Of a DNA stretch of 44,904 nt, positions 16,396-25,001 are shown piece after piece. Position numbers and translations under genes: made by a program. Each line of letters opens with the position of its first letter. The first letter of the stretch is position 1. The DNA is taken from NCBI GenBank assembly GCA_963626545.1, contig CAVFYJ010000015.1, forward strand, positions 1-44,904, given 5' to 3'. Source of the DNA: Anthropogastromicrobium sp963626545 (GTDB taxonomy: Bacteria; Bacillota; Clostridia; Lachnospirales; Lachnospiraceae). The notes beneath the pieces are model-generated. The model worked only from the letters and a program-made list of their open reading frames with translations, searched no databases and was not told the origin of the DNA.

Positions 16396-17352
16396 ATGAC
16401 ACAAAATAGAGAGAACAGGAAACCACTTATTATATTGACAGGTCCGACGGCAGTGGGAAAGACAAACGCCTCGATTGGGCTGGCAAAACAGCTTGGCTGC
16501 GAGATCATCAGTGCGGATTCCATGCAGGTGTACAAATATATGGACATCGGTTCTGCAAAGATCATGCCGGATGAGATGCAGGGTGTTCCTCATTATCTAG
16601 TGGACGAGCTGTCACCGGGCGATGAGTTTTCCGTGGTGCGCTTTCAGCAGATGGCAAAAGCAGCGATGGAAAAAATCTACGCCAATGGCCATATTCCGCT
16701 TGTAGTGGGTGGAACTGGCTTTTACATTCAGGCTCTTTTGTATGATATTGACTTTGAGGACACCTGCGAAGATACTGATTACCGCACACAGCTTGAAGCA
16801 CAGGCAAATGAGTTTGGAAGTGAGTGGCTGTTAGAAGAGGTAAGAAAGGTTGACCCGGCATCGGCAGAGGCAATTCATGCCAACAATACAAAGCGCTTAA
16901 TTCGCGCACTCGAGTATTTTAAATTGACAGGACGCCCGATCTCAGAACATAATGAACAGCAGCGCCAGAAAGAATCGCCGTACAATTTCTGCTATTTTGT
17001 CTTAAATCGGGATCGTGCAGAGCTGTATCGCCGCATTGATTTGCGTGTTGACCAGATGATGGCGCAAGGACTGTTAAAGGAAGTCGAGTCGTTAAAGGCG
17101 ATGGGATACGATCGAAGCTTTGTCTCCATGCAGGGGCTTGGCTATAAAGAGATTTTGGCGTATCTTGACGGGGAATGTACGTTAGAGGAAGCTGTGAACC
17201 AAATTAAGCAGTCCACAAGGCATTTTGCAAAGCGTCAGCTGACCTGGTTTCGAAGGGAGCGCAATGTGACCTGGCTTGATGTGGATGGCCTGACAAATGA
17301 GGAAGTATTAAGACAGTTGACTGCGCAGTCCAAGGAAACGCTAAATCTATAA
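16396..17352 (+). CDS. miaA: tRNA dimethylallyltransferase MiaA
   Basis: A 318-residue enzyme that transfers the dimethylallyl group from DMAPP to A37 of tRNA, giving the substrate of MiaB. Visible are the P-loop GPTAVGKTNAS at the N terminus, EIISADSMQVYKYMDIGSAK, PHYLVDELSPGDEFSV, VVGGTGFYIQAL, NNTKRLIRALEYF and the C-terminal QGLGYKEI with TRHFAKRQLTWFRR. The length is normal. AGGAAG precedes the ATG. It closes the miaB-mutS-mutL-miaA cluster and may be co-transcribed with it, since no terminator was seen between these genes. Confidence 0.97.
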   Translation: MTQNRENRKPLIILTGPTAVGKTNASIGLAKQLGCEIISADSMQVYKYMDIGSAKIMPDEMQGVPHYLVDELSPGDEFSVVRFQQMAKAAMEKIYANGHIPLVVGGTGFYIQALLYDIDFEDTCEDTDYRTQLEAQANEFGSEWLLEEVRKVDPASAEAIHANNTKRLIRALEYFKLTGRPISEHNEQQRQKESPYNFCYFVLNRDRAELYRRIDLRVDQMMAQGLLKEVESLKAMGYDRSFVSMQGLGYKEILAYLDGECTLEEAVNQIKQSTRHFAKRQLTWFRRERNVTWLDVDGLTNEEVLRQLTAQSKETLNL

Positions 17353-17449
17353 AAGTAGTGATAAAAGTAATAACAAATGATACTCTGTGTAAGAGATGCT
17401 TACGGTTTCGAATACACGGGATACAGGATGATAGAAAGAGAGAAAGAAA

Positions 17450-18730
17450 ATGACCATGAAAGAAACCTACCTGTCCATGGGGATTGGTGAGAAAACATAT
17501 GAATTTTGCGAGAAGATTGAGCAGGGATTAAAGGAGCGTTTCTGTGAGATCGACCGCATTGCTGAGCAGAATCAGATGAAGGTACTCGGCGCGATGCAGA
17601 AAAATCACGTCAGTGAGGCTTGCTTTGCAGCGACAACCGGATATGGCTACAACGATATGGGAAGAGAGACACTGGAAAAGGTGTACGCTGATACCTTCCA
17701 CACCGAGGCAGCACTGGTGCGCCCGCAGATTACCTGTGGAACCCATGCGTTAGCACTAGCATTATCGGCAAATCTTCGCCCGGGCGATGAGCTGCTTTCT
17801 CCAGTTGGAAAGCCATACGATACCCTTGAGGAAGTAATCGGAATTCGCCCGTCTGTTGGCTCCTTACGAGAGTACAACATTTCCTACCGTCAGGTAGATC
17901 TGCTGCCAGACGGCGGCTTTGACTGGGATGGCATCCGCGCAGCAATTAACGAAAAGACAAAGGTGGCAACCATTCAGCGTTCCAAGGGCTACCAGACAAG
18001 ACCAACTCTTTCCGTTGAGCGTATCGGCGAGTTGATTGCGTTTATCAAGTCCATTAAGCCGGATGTGATCTGCATGGTAGACAACTGCTATGGTGAGTTT
18101 ATTGAGGAGATTGAACCGTCTGATGTCGGCGCTGATATGACCGTTGGCTCTCTGATCAAAAACCCGGGCGGCGGATTGGCACCGATCGGTGGTTATATCT
18201 GTGGAACACAGTCTTGTATTGAACAGTGTGCATACCGCTTAAGCGCACCGGGACTGGGTCAGGAAGTTGGTGCATCATTAGGTGTTCTTCCATCCTTCTA
18301 TCAGGGCTTTTTCTTAGCACCGACCGTAGCAGCAGGTGCACTCAAAGGTGCCGTTTTTGCCGCAAATGTGTTTGAAAGACTCGGCTATGATGTCATTCCA
18401 AACGGCACAGAGCCACGCTATGATATCATTCAGGCAGTAACCTTGAAAAAGCCAGAGGCACTGATTGCATTCTGCCAGGGTATTCAGGCAGCAGCACCGG
18501 TTGACAGCTATGTAACACCGGAGCCGTGGGATATGCCAGGCTATGATTCACAGGTTATCATGGCAGCAGGCGCCTTCATTCAGGGTTCTTCCATTGAGCT
18601 GAGTGCCGATGGCCCGTTAAAAGAGCCGTATGCCGTTTATTTCCAGGGCGGTCTTACCTGGTACCATGCAAAGTATGGAATTATGATGGCACTCGAGAAG
18701 CTTGTTCAGGCTGGTATTGTTACGTTATAA
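17450..18730 (+). CDS. Aluminium-resistance / methionine gamma-lyase family PLP protein (YnbB type)
   Basis: A 426-residue fold-type I PLP protein of the family often named aluminium resistance protein or methionine gamma-lyase family protein (B. subtilis YnbB relatives). Visible are ATTGYGYNDMGRETLEKVYADTF, RPQITCGTHALALAL, a VDNCYGEF Asp region for the PLP ring nitrogen, and GSLIKNPGGGLAPIGGYI, whose Lys is the probable PLP lysine. In many Firmicutes the gene follows miaA or hfq, which fits the present place 97 bases after miaA. The true reaction in the cell is not firmly established for the family. The ATG at 17450 and another at 17456 are both possible starts; the ribosome binding site is purine-rich but weak. 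Confidence 0.88.
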   Translation: MTMKETYLSMGIGEKTYEFCEKIEQGLKERFCEIDRIAEQNQMKVLGAMQKNHVSEACFAATTGYGYNDMGRETLEKVYADTFHTEAALVRPQITCGTHALALALSANLRPGDELLSPVGKPYDTLEEVIGIRPSVGSLREYNISYRQVDLLPDGGFDWDGIRAAINEKTKVATIQRSKGYQTRPTLSVERIGELIAFIKSIKPDVICMVDNCYGEFIEEIEPSDVGADMTVGSLIKNPGGGLAPIGGYICGTQSCIEQCAYRLSAPGLGQEVGASLGVLPSFYQGFFLAPTVAAGALKGAVFAANVFERLGYDVIPNGTEPRYDIIQAVTLKKPEALIAFCQGIQAAAPVDSYVTPEPWDMPGYDSQVIMAAGAFIQGSSIELSADGPLKEPYAVYFQGGLTWYHAKYGIMMALEKLVQAGIVTL

Positions 18731-18753
18731 ATTTCATTTTTAAGGGGAATTTT

Positions 18754-18791
18754 CGTATGTCAAAGCAGAATCTGTCAGCTTTTGGCATACG
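18754..18791 (+). terminator. Possible weak terminator or stem-loop
   Basis: CGTATGTCAAAGC (18754-18766) pairs with GCTTTTGGCATACG (18778-18791), with one G-U pair and one bulged A. The following bases, GATTTCTTAA, are only mildly T-rich. It would separate the PLP gene from radC. Confidence 0.4.
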
Positions 18792-18838
18792 GATTTCTTA
18801 ATATTCGAAAATTTCTTCTATACTTTAAAAAAGAATTG

Positions 18839-18847
18839 TGCTAAAAT
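18839..18847 (+). promoter_or_regulatory. Extended -10 promoter for radC-mre genes
   Basis: TG-C-TAAAAT forms an extended -10 box 42 bases before radC. No strong -35 is seen; a TATACT at 18819-18824 is an alternative -10. Confidence 0.4.
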
Positions 18848-18888
18848 GAATACATAATGGTTTCGATACCTGGAAGTAAGGAACGATT

Positions 18889-19569
18889 ATGAAGCATGAT
18901 ATTTCAAAGCAGCTGCCAAAAGATATCCGCCCATATGAACGGTGTATGGAGCAGGGTGCCGGTGCATTAAACAATGCCGAACTGCTTGCCGTGATTTTGC
19001 GCACGGGAAGCGTTGGCGAAAATTCCCTTGAGCTTGCGTCGAGGCTTCTTTCAATAGAGAGCCTTCCCGGACTGGTTTCCATGACGGTTGCCCAGCTGAC
19101 AAGCATACGGGGAATCGGCAGGGTAAAGGCGATACAGCTCCAGTGCATTGGCGAGCTTGCAAGGCGTCTTGGCACAGCAAGGCAGCAGGGGATTGTACTG
19201 GACAGTCCTCAGGCAGTCGGAAACTATTATATGAACCGTCTGAAAGATGAACGTCAGGAGCAGGTGGTCCTTGTGCTCTTAAACAATAAGGGCGCACGGA
19301 TTAAAGACCTTGTGCTGACGAAGGGTACGGTGAATCAGACTATTCTCTCGCCGAGGGAGGTCTTTATTGAGGCCTTTCGCTACCAGGCCGTAAAGATCAT
19401 TTTGATTCACAATCACCCGAGTGGTGATCCCACTCCGAGCAAGGAGGATATTGACGTTACACGGCAGATTCAAAAGGCAGGAGAGCTTACCGCGATTCCG
19501 TTGCTTGACCATGTCATCATCGGAGACGGCAGATTTATCAGTTTAAAAGAACGAGGATATATTTCATGA
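18889..19569 (+). CDS. radC: RadC family JAB/MPN-domain protein
   Basis: A 226-residue RadC (DUF2466) protein. The N-terminal helix-hairpin-helix-like part has SIRGIGRVKAIQLQ. The C-terminal JAB/MPN metalloprotease-like domain has IHNHPSGDPTPSKEDID, giving the HxHx7SxxD metal-binding pattern. The family's role is uncertain; a DNA-repair role was proposed historically and not supported. TAAGGA precedes the ATG. The stop codon overlaps the mreC start (ATGA), so radC is translationally coupled to the cell-shape genes. The radC-mreC order is common in Firmicutes, usually with mreB between them; here mreB is missing. Confidence 0.94.
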   Translation: MKHDISKQLPKDIRPYERCMEQGAGALNNAELLAVILRTGSVGENSLELASRLLSIESLPGLVSMTVAQLTSIRGIGRVKAIQLQCIGELARRLGTARQQGIVLDSPQAVGNYYMNRLKDERQEQVVLVLLNNKGARIKDLVLTKGTVNQTILSPREVFIEAFRYQAVKIILIHNHPSGDPTPSKEDIDVTRQIQKAGELTAIPLLDHVIIGDGRFISLKERGYIS

Positions 19570-20441
19570 AGAGCAGCAAAAGAAACAACGATGTGAAAAT
19601 GCCCTTTACCAGAAAACCGCAGCTGATTCTTTTTATCTTGACCGCATGCTGCGCGGCTTCAATGGGGTATTATTACATCAAGAAAGAAAACATCGTATCG
19701 GTTGCGCAGGTGGCAGGAGCGATTACCGTTCCGGTTCAGCAGGGCGTCAACAAGCTCGGAAGCCTTTTCTTTGATTTTGATCAGGACCGCCTGACAAAGG
19801 AGGAGATGGAAGCAAAGATCGAATCCTTAGAGGCGGAGAACGAATCCCTCAAGGAGGAGATGGTCTCTTATGATCAGAAAGTTCAGGAATATCAAGACAT
19901 GAGAGCGCTTCTTGAGTTAAAGAGCACCTATGCGGATTACGATACGATTGGAGCAACCGTGATCTTTTCCGGTATGACAGGAAACTGGTTCTCAACGTTT
20001 ACCATTGACAAGGGAACTGATGACGGGCTTGAAGTGGGTATGAATGTGCTCGCAGGCGGCGGACTAGTCGGCTACATATCCGATATCGCGTCTGGACATG
20101 CAGTTGTGACCTCCATTATCAACGATAATGTGAATGTCAGCGCCATGCAGTCCACCACGGGAGATAGCTGTGTTGTCACGGGCGATCTGCCGTACATGAA
20201 AGAATACGGACTGTTAAAGCTCCAGTATATGGATACCGATTTTGACATCAGCAGAGACAATGTGATTGTCACCTCAAACATTTCCGATCGCTACCTTCCA
20301 GGACTAGTGATCGGCTATGCGCAGGATGTATCGGTAGATGATAATGGACTGGCTTCATCAGGCTATCTTAAGCCAGCGGTTGATTTCAAGCACATTCGCA
20401 ATGTGCTCGTAATCACAACGCAAAAACAGCAAACAGAGTAA
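19566..20441 (+). CDS. mreC: Rod shape-determining protein MreC
   Basis: A 291-residue MreC: a short basic cytoplasmic start, one membrane helix at about residues 17-35, a coiled coil at about 70-115 (EEMEAKIESLEAENESLKEEM) and the extracellular beta-rich MreC domain. MreC links the elongation synthases PBP2 and RodA to the cytoskeleton. Family-like segments are GNWFSTFTIDKGTDDGLEVGMNVLAGGGLVGYI and SDRYLPGLVIGYAQDV. It overlaps radC by 4 bases and is followed 20 bases later by mreD. Confidence 0.95.
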   Translation: MKSSKRNNDVKMPFTRKPQLILFILTACCAASMGYYYIKKENIVSVAQVAGAITVPVQQGVNKLGSLFFDFDQDRLTKEEMEAKIESLEAENESLKEEMVSYDQKVQEYQDMRALLELKSTYADYDTIGATVIFSGMTGNWFSTFTIDKGTDDGLEVGMNVLAGGGLVGYISDIASGHAVVTSIINDNVNVSAMQSTTGDSCVVTGDLPYMKEYGLLKLQYMDTDFDISRDNVIVTSNISDRYLPGLVIGYAQDVSVDDNGLASSGYLKPAVDFKHIRNVLVITTQKQQTE

Positions 20442-20461
20442 GTGGGGATGGAGAAAAACAT

Positions 20462-20992
20462 ATGAAGATTAAGATACTAAGAGTTGTTTTATGTATAGTA
20501 CTTGCCGTCAGTTGTTTTCTGTTGCAGTCAAACTTTACGAGAATGTTTCCAATTCTGACAGCAGCGCCGAACCTGCTTTTGATTGTCACCTTTTCTGTTG
20601 GTTTTTTAAAGGGCAGGATGTGGGGCATGTTTACTGGCCTTGGCTGCGGTCTTTTGTTGGATGCATTCAGCGGCGGTGTGTTGGGTTATTATACGCTTGC
20701 ATTTATTTACATCGGCTATTTCAATGGCATTTTTACAAGAGTGCTGTCACACGATATGGTAGTTATGCCAGTGCTTCTTTGCAGTGTCAATGAGCTGATT
20801 TACAGTGTGTATATTTATGTATTCAGCTTCCTTTTATTTGGCCGTGTAAATATTTTGGATTATATCAAGAACCTGGCACTTCCGGAGCTTCTGATGACTG
20901 CGATTGCTACGATTATCGTGTATGGCGTGATCATGACAGTAGACAGACATCTGACAGAGGCAGAGAAAAGAGGAGAAAAGAGATTTGCTTAA
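20462..20992 (+). CDS. mreD: Rod shape-determining protein MreD
   Basis: A 176-residue polytopic membrane protein with about five hydrophobic segments. The family-like stretch APNLLLIVTFSVGF and the GLGCGLLLDAFSGGVLGYYTLAF loop (MreD proteins carry a Gly-Leu-Leu-x-Asp segment) support the call. MreD is part of the elongasome. The next gene, PBP2, begins inside the last codons of mreD, so translation is probably coupled. Confidence 0.92.
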   Translation: MKIKILRVVLCIVLAVSCFLLQSNFTRMFPILTAAPNLLLIVTFSVGFLKGRMWGMFTGLGCGLLLDAFSGGVLGYYTLAFIYIGYFNGIFTRVLSHDMVVMPVLLCSVNELIYSVYIYVFSFLLFGRVNILDYIKNLALPELLMTAIATIIVYGVIMTVDRHLTEAEKRGEKRFA

Positions 20993-23858
20993 AGAATATT
21001 GGGATTTATTCAGGGAATGGGTAAAAAATACATTGAAGTCCAGAATTTTCTGGCTTGGTATTGTGTGCACGCTTTTTCTGGCAGTCCTGGTGGTAAGGCT
21101 GTTCCGGCTCCAGATTCTGGATGGAGCAGCTTATTATGATTCGTATGTTTCCCGTACCAAGAAGGAGATTACGACAACAGCCACGAGAGGTACAATCTAC
21201 GACCGAAATGGAGTCGTTCTTGCTGGAAATGAGGCCGTCTATAACCTGACCGTAAAGGACACGAGCGATTATACAAAGGCAAATGGTGATTTCAATGAGA
21301 TGCTGCTTCGCCTGATTGATATTGTAAAAAAACATGGCGGAACCATCGTGACGGAGCTTCCGATTATCATTGATGACAATGGAGAGTTTGCCTACAGCGG
21401 AAAAGACAGTGCGATTCGTCAGCTGATTCGTGATGTGTACGGAACTTCCTTTATCGAAGAGAAAAGCAAGGCGGGTGAGGATGTCTATTCCTATGACGCC
21501 GAGACGGTAATGGCTCGTCTGATGGAGGTTTCGTATAACTTTACAACCAGATGGAGCCGCGCAGACGAGATCAGCAAGGAAGAAGCACTCGATCTTTGCA
21601 ACATTCGTTATGCGATGCGTTTGACGACTTATGCAAAGTACAAGTCCACGACGATCTGCTCGGATATCTCATCAGAGCTTCAGTCGGCGATTCTTGAGAA
21701 TCAGGATCAGCTGCTTGGCGTTGAGGTGGAGCAGTCAGAGCGCCGTGTTTACCCGGATGGCGTGTATTTTTCCAATATTTTGGGTTACACCGGAAAGCCG
21801 AGTACGCAGGAGCTTGAGACACTTCAGGAGAGCGATTCTACCTATGAGGCGACGGATATGGTCGGAAAGGATGGACTTGAGCAGTATTACGAGAGCGAGC
21901 TTTCTGGAACGAAGGGTACTGACACGGTATACTTAAACAATGTCGGTCAGATTCTTGATACGATTGACAGTGAGCCTTCTGTTCGTGGAAATGATATCTA
22001 TCTTACGATTGATCACGATTTACAAGTGGCAGTATACCATATTGTGGAGCAGCGTCTTGCCGATGTCCTTGTCGGAAAGCTGACAATCGAGGATTTCGAG
22101 GCAGATGACTCGACACTTGCAAGTGAGTTCCAGATTTCGGTAAAAGACGTCTACTATCAGATGTTTAACAACAACATTTTAGATGAAAAGCATTTTGCAG
22201 ACGATGGTGCTTCTGAGGCTGAGCAGCAGATTCTTTCCTTGCATGAGGGAGAGTCCACACTTGCCCTTCGCCATATTGTGGAGGAGCTGGTGCCGGGCGC
22301 AACGATTCAGTCTGAGTTGACAGAAGACATGCAGGATTATATGGAATATGTCTATACCTTCTTACGAGAAAAGGGCATAATTACCGCAAGTGAGATTGAT
22401 ACTTCAGATGAGACCTTCCTTGCATGGAAAAATGCAGAGAGTTCATTTTACGATTTCCTGTCCTATGTGGTTTCAAAGGGATGGATTGATTCCTCAAAGC
22501 TTGGCGCAGACTCTGCATATTCCGATTCCAGCCAGGTTATGAGTCAGATCGTATCCTTCTGTGAAGAAAACCTTTCATCGGACAGTGGTTATCGTAAGCT
22601 TGTATACAAGAAGCTGATTCATAATGAACAGCTTTCTGGAAATCTGGTTTGTCTGGCATTGATCGATCAGGGCATCTTAGATGCTGATAATGCGTCCTAT
22701 GAAGAACTTCAAAATGGGGATGCGCAGACAGCATTTACCTTTATTCGTGAGAAGATTGGAAATACGGAGCTGACACCGGCGCAGATCGCACTTGATCCGT
22801 GCAGCGGTTCGGCAATTGTAACCGATACGACAACGGGAGAGCTGTTGGCGATGGTTTCCTACCCGGGTTATGATTTGAACAAGCTTTCTGGAACTGTCGA
22901 TGCCGAGTACTGGGCAAAGCTGATCAATGACCAGTCCGAGCCATTGTACGATAAGGCAACACAGGTTCGTATTGCACCAGGTTCTGTTTACAAGCTAGTA
23001 ACCACCAGTGCAGGACTTGAGGAGGGTGTGATTGACAGTTCGGAGTACATTAACTGTATTGGTACGTTTGATAAATTGGATCATCCACGATGTTGGATCG
23101 CTCGAGAGAATGGCGGTGAGCATGGTCCGTTAAATACAGCGGGAGCAATTGAACAGTCATGTAACTTCTATTTCTATGAAGTCGGTTATCGCTTGAGCTT
23201 AAATGAAAATGGCGAGTACGAGGCGGAGCGTGGTCTTGCAATGCTTCGCAAATATGCCGAAAAGTACGGCTTTGGCGAGAAGAGTGGCGTGGAGGTTGCA
23301 GAAAATCTGTCACAGATTTCAACCGAATACCCAGCGACTTCTGCGATTGGACAGGGTACCAACAACCTGACAGCAATCAGTCTGGCGCGTTATGCGACGG
23401 CACTGGCAACGGATGGCACACTTTATACCTTCCGCCTGTTAAGTAAGATCTGTGATGCAAACGGGACGGTGATCGAAGAACTTACCCCGCAGAGTGAGCA
23501 GATTGAAGGTATCTCACAGGCAACCTACGATGTCATGAGAGAGGGTATGTACCGAGTTGTTCACGGCGCTGGAACCGCGGCCAGTGCGTTTACCGGTTTG
23601 CAGATTGACATTGCCGGAAAATCTGGTTCCGTACAGGAGAATCTTTCCCGTGCGAACCACGCGACCTTTATTTCTTACGGTCCGTACAACGATCCAAAGA
23701 TTTCCGTTACGGTTTCCATCCCACACGGTTACATGGCATATAACGCCGCAGTGGTTTGTCGTTACGTTTATCAGTACTACTTTGGCTACATTGATATGGA
23801 AGACATTCTGGACAAATCCTACAATACACTTGGAGAGTCAGCTACGTACAGTGACTGA
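20985..23858 (+). CDS. mrdA: Class B penicillin-binding protein 2 (transpeptidase), unusually long
   Basis: A 957-residue class B PBP that cross-links peptidoglycan during elongation. The TTG start has AGGAG (20971-20975) nine bases upstream and overlaps the mreD stop. One membrane helix lies at about residues 20-42. The PBP-dimer domain begins near TRGTIYDRNG, and the transpeptidase has APGSVYK (Ser667, Lys670), the SCN triad (Ser725) and KSG (Lys879). Typical PBP2 proteins are 600-700 residues. The excess here is about 245 residues (roughly 360-605), inserted between LTIDHDLQ and GSAIVTDTTTGELLAM, which are normally close together. The inserted part is acidic and helical-looking, and its function is unknown. 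The fold partner is probably the RodA encoded downstream. Confidence 0.95.
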   Translation: MLKEYWDLFREWVKNTLKSRIFWLGIVCTLFLAVLVVRLFRLQILDGAAYYDSYVSRTKKEITTTATRGTIYDRNGVVLAGNEAVYNLTVKDTSDYTKANGDFNEMLLRLIDIVKKHGGTIVTELPIIIDDNGEFAYSGKDSAIRQLIRDVYGTSFIEEKSKAGEDVYSYDAETVMARLMEVSYNFTTRWSRADEISKEEALDLCNIRYAMRLTTYAKYKSTTICSDISSELQSAILENQDQLLGVEVEQSERRVYPDGVYFSNILGYTGKPSTQELETLQESDSTYEATDMVGKDGLEQYYESELSGTKGTDTVYLNNVGQILDTIDSEPSVRGNDIYLTIDHDLQVAVYHIVEQRLADVLVGKLTIEDFEADDSTLASEFQISVKDVYYQMFNNNILDEKHFADDGASEAEQQILSLHEGESTLALRHIVEELVPGATIQSELTEDMQDYMEYVYTFLREKGIITASEIDTSDETFLAWKNAESSFYDFLSYVVSKGWIDSSKLGADSAYSDSSQVMSQIVSFCEENLSSDSGYRKLVYKKLIHNEQLSGNLVCLALIDQGILDADNASYEELQNGDAQTAFTFIREKIGNTELTPAQIALDPCSGSAIVTDTTTGELLAMVSYPGYDLNKLSGTVDAEYWAKLINDQSEPLYDKATQVRIAPGSVYKLVTTSAGLEEGVIDSSEYINCIGTFDKLDHPRCWIARENGGEHGPLNTAGAIEQSCNFYFYEVGYRLSLNENGEYEAERGLAMLRKYAEKYGFGEKSGVEVAENLSQISTEYPATSAIGQGTNNLTAISLARYATALATDGTLYTFRLLSKICDANGTVIEELTPQSEQIEGISQATYDVMREGMYRVVHGAGTAASAFTGLQIDIAGKSGSVQENLSRANHATFISYGPYNDPKISVTVSIPHGYMAYNAAVVCRYVYQYYFGYIDMEDILDKSYNTLGESATYSD

Positions 23859-23914
23859 TGCAAGGTACAGAAGACAGGGATAAAAGAGAGGATCAGAAAG
23901 GTTTGGAAAATATC

Positions 23915-24712
23915 ATGAGTGAAGTGATTGTTGTGACGTCGGGAAAAGGCGGAGTCGGAAAAACAACGGTTGTTGCAAATCTTGGGTGCGGCCTTGCTCT
24001 TCTCGGGAACAAGGTCGTCCTGATCGATACAGATATCGGTCTTCGAAATCTAGATGTTGTGATGGGGTTGGAAAACCGCATCGTATATAATCTTGTTGAT
24101 GTAGTGGAGGGAAGCTGCCGGATCAAGCAGGCGCTGATTAAAGATAAGAATCATCAGGGCCTGTATTTGATGCCGTCGGCACAGACGAGAGATAAATCGA
24201 GTGTCACGCCGCAGCAGATGAAAAAGCTGACACAGGAATTGACAGAGGAATTTGACTATGTGATTCTGGACTGTCCAGCCGGCATTGAGCAGGGCTTTAA
24301 AAATGCCGTGGCCGGTGCTGCGAGGGCGATCATTGTCACCACGCCGGAGGTATCCGCGATTCGCGATGCGGACCGCGTGATCGGTCTTCTTGAGGCGGAC
24401 GGGATGAAAAAGATGGAAATGATTATCAACCGCATTCGCCCGGACTTGGTGGCGAGAGGGGATATGATGTCACTTAACGACATTCAGGAAATCTTAACAG
24501 TTCCGGTGATTGGTGCGGTGACAGATGAGGAGGAGATTGTCATCTCAAGCAATAACGGAGAGCCGGTTGCCGGAAAGGATTCTCCACTTGGTCAGGCATT
24601 TATTGATATCTGCCGAAGAATCATGGGAGAGGATATCCCGGTCACACAGCCTGCCACACCAAAGGGGCTGATCCAAAGGCTTAAGAGTATTTTGGAAAAG
24701 AAAGGAAAATAA
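23915..24712 (+). CDS. minD: Septum site-determining protein MinD
   Basis: A 265-residue deviant-Walker ATPase that dimerises on the membrane and positions the division site. The ATG at 23915 is preferred because the protein then starts MSEVIVVTSGKGGVGKTT, as MinD proteins do. The deviant P-loop GKGGVGKTT, IDTDIGLRNLDVVMGLENR, YVILDCPAGIE and a C-terminal amphipathic membrane-targeting helix (about residues 251-265, rich in Lys, Leu and Ile) are all visible. AAAGG (23897-23901) is somewhat far from the start. minE follows directly. No minC is found in the window, although the usual place would be just before minD. Confidence 0.97.
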   Translation: MSEVIVVTSGKGGVGKTTVVANLGCGLALLGNKVVLIDTDIGLRNLDVVMGLENRIVYNLVDVVEGSCRIKQALIKDKNHQGLYLMPSAQTRDKSSVTPQQMKKLTQELTEEFDYVILDCPAGIEQGFKNAVAGAARAIIVTTPEVSAIRDADRVIGLLEADGMKKMEMIINRIRPDLVARGDMMSLNDIQEILTVPVIGAVTDEEEIVISSNNGEPVAGKDSPLGQAFIDICRRIMGEDIPVTQPATPKGLIQRLKSILEKKGK

Positions 24713-24718
24713 GGCAAT

Positions 24719-24976
24719 ATGGTCAGGCATTCATTACCCAGTCAGGGAATTCGCTCCGGCAAGACTGCTAAGGAGCGTCTGATACAAATGATGCTTGAGG
24801 AACATACGCAGTGTACGCCGCAGGTGTTAAGCTGCATGGAACACGATCTTACCAGAACGATTTCAAAATATCTGCCAGTATCCGATAAAAATATCTGTCT
24901 GTATGTAAAGCGAAGTGCCGGACGAATTCTGTTGTTTACCGTCACGGAGCTTTCTGCAATCAAAAAAGATAGGTAG
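24719..24976 (+). CDS. minE: Cell division topological specificity factor MinE
   Basis: An 85-residue protein 6 bases after minD. It matches the MinE layout: SGKTAKERLIQMMLEEH (the MinD-contacting segment, usually SxxxAKxRLQ), CTPQVLSCMEHDLTRTISKYL (the conserved KxDIxxVIxKY segment of the dimer domain) and a strand ending in VKRSAGRILLFTVTEL. MinE stimulates MinD ATPase and makes the Min system oscillate in bacteria that have it. A spacing of 6 bases and AAAGGA ahead of the ATG suggest co-translation with minD. The sequence is divergent, so the call rests partly on its neighbour. Confidence 0.88.
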   Translation: MVRHSLPSQGIRSGKTAKERLIQMMLEEHTQCTPQVLSCMEHDLTRTISKYLPVSDKNICLYVKRSAGRILLFTVTELSAIKKDR

Positions 24977-25001
24977 AGACAAAGAAAGGAAGTCTGCCAG
25001 C

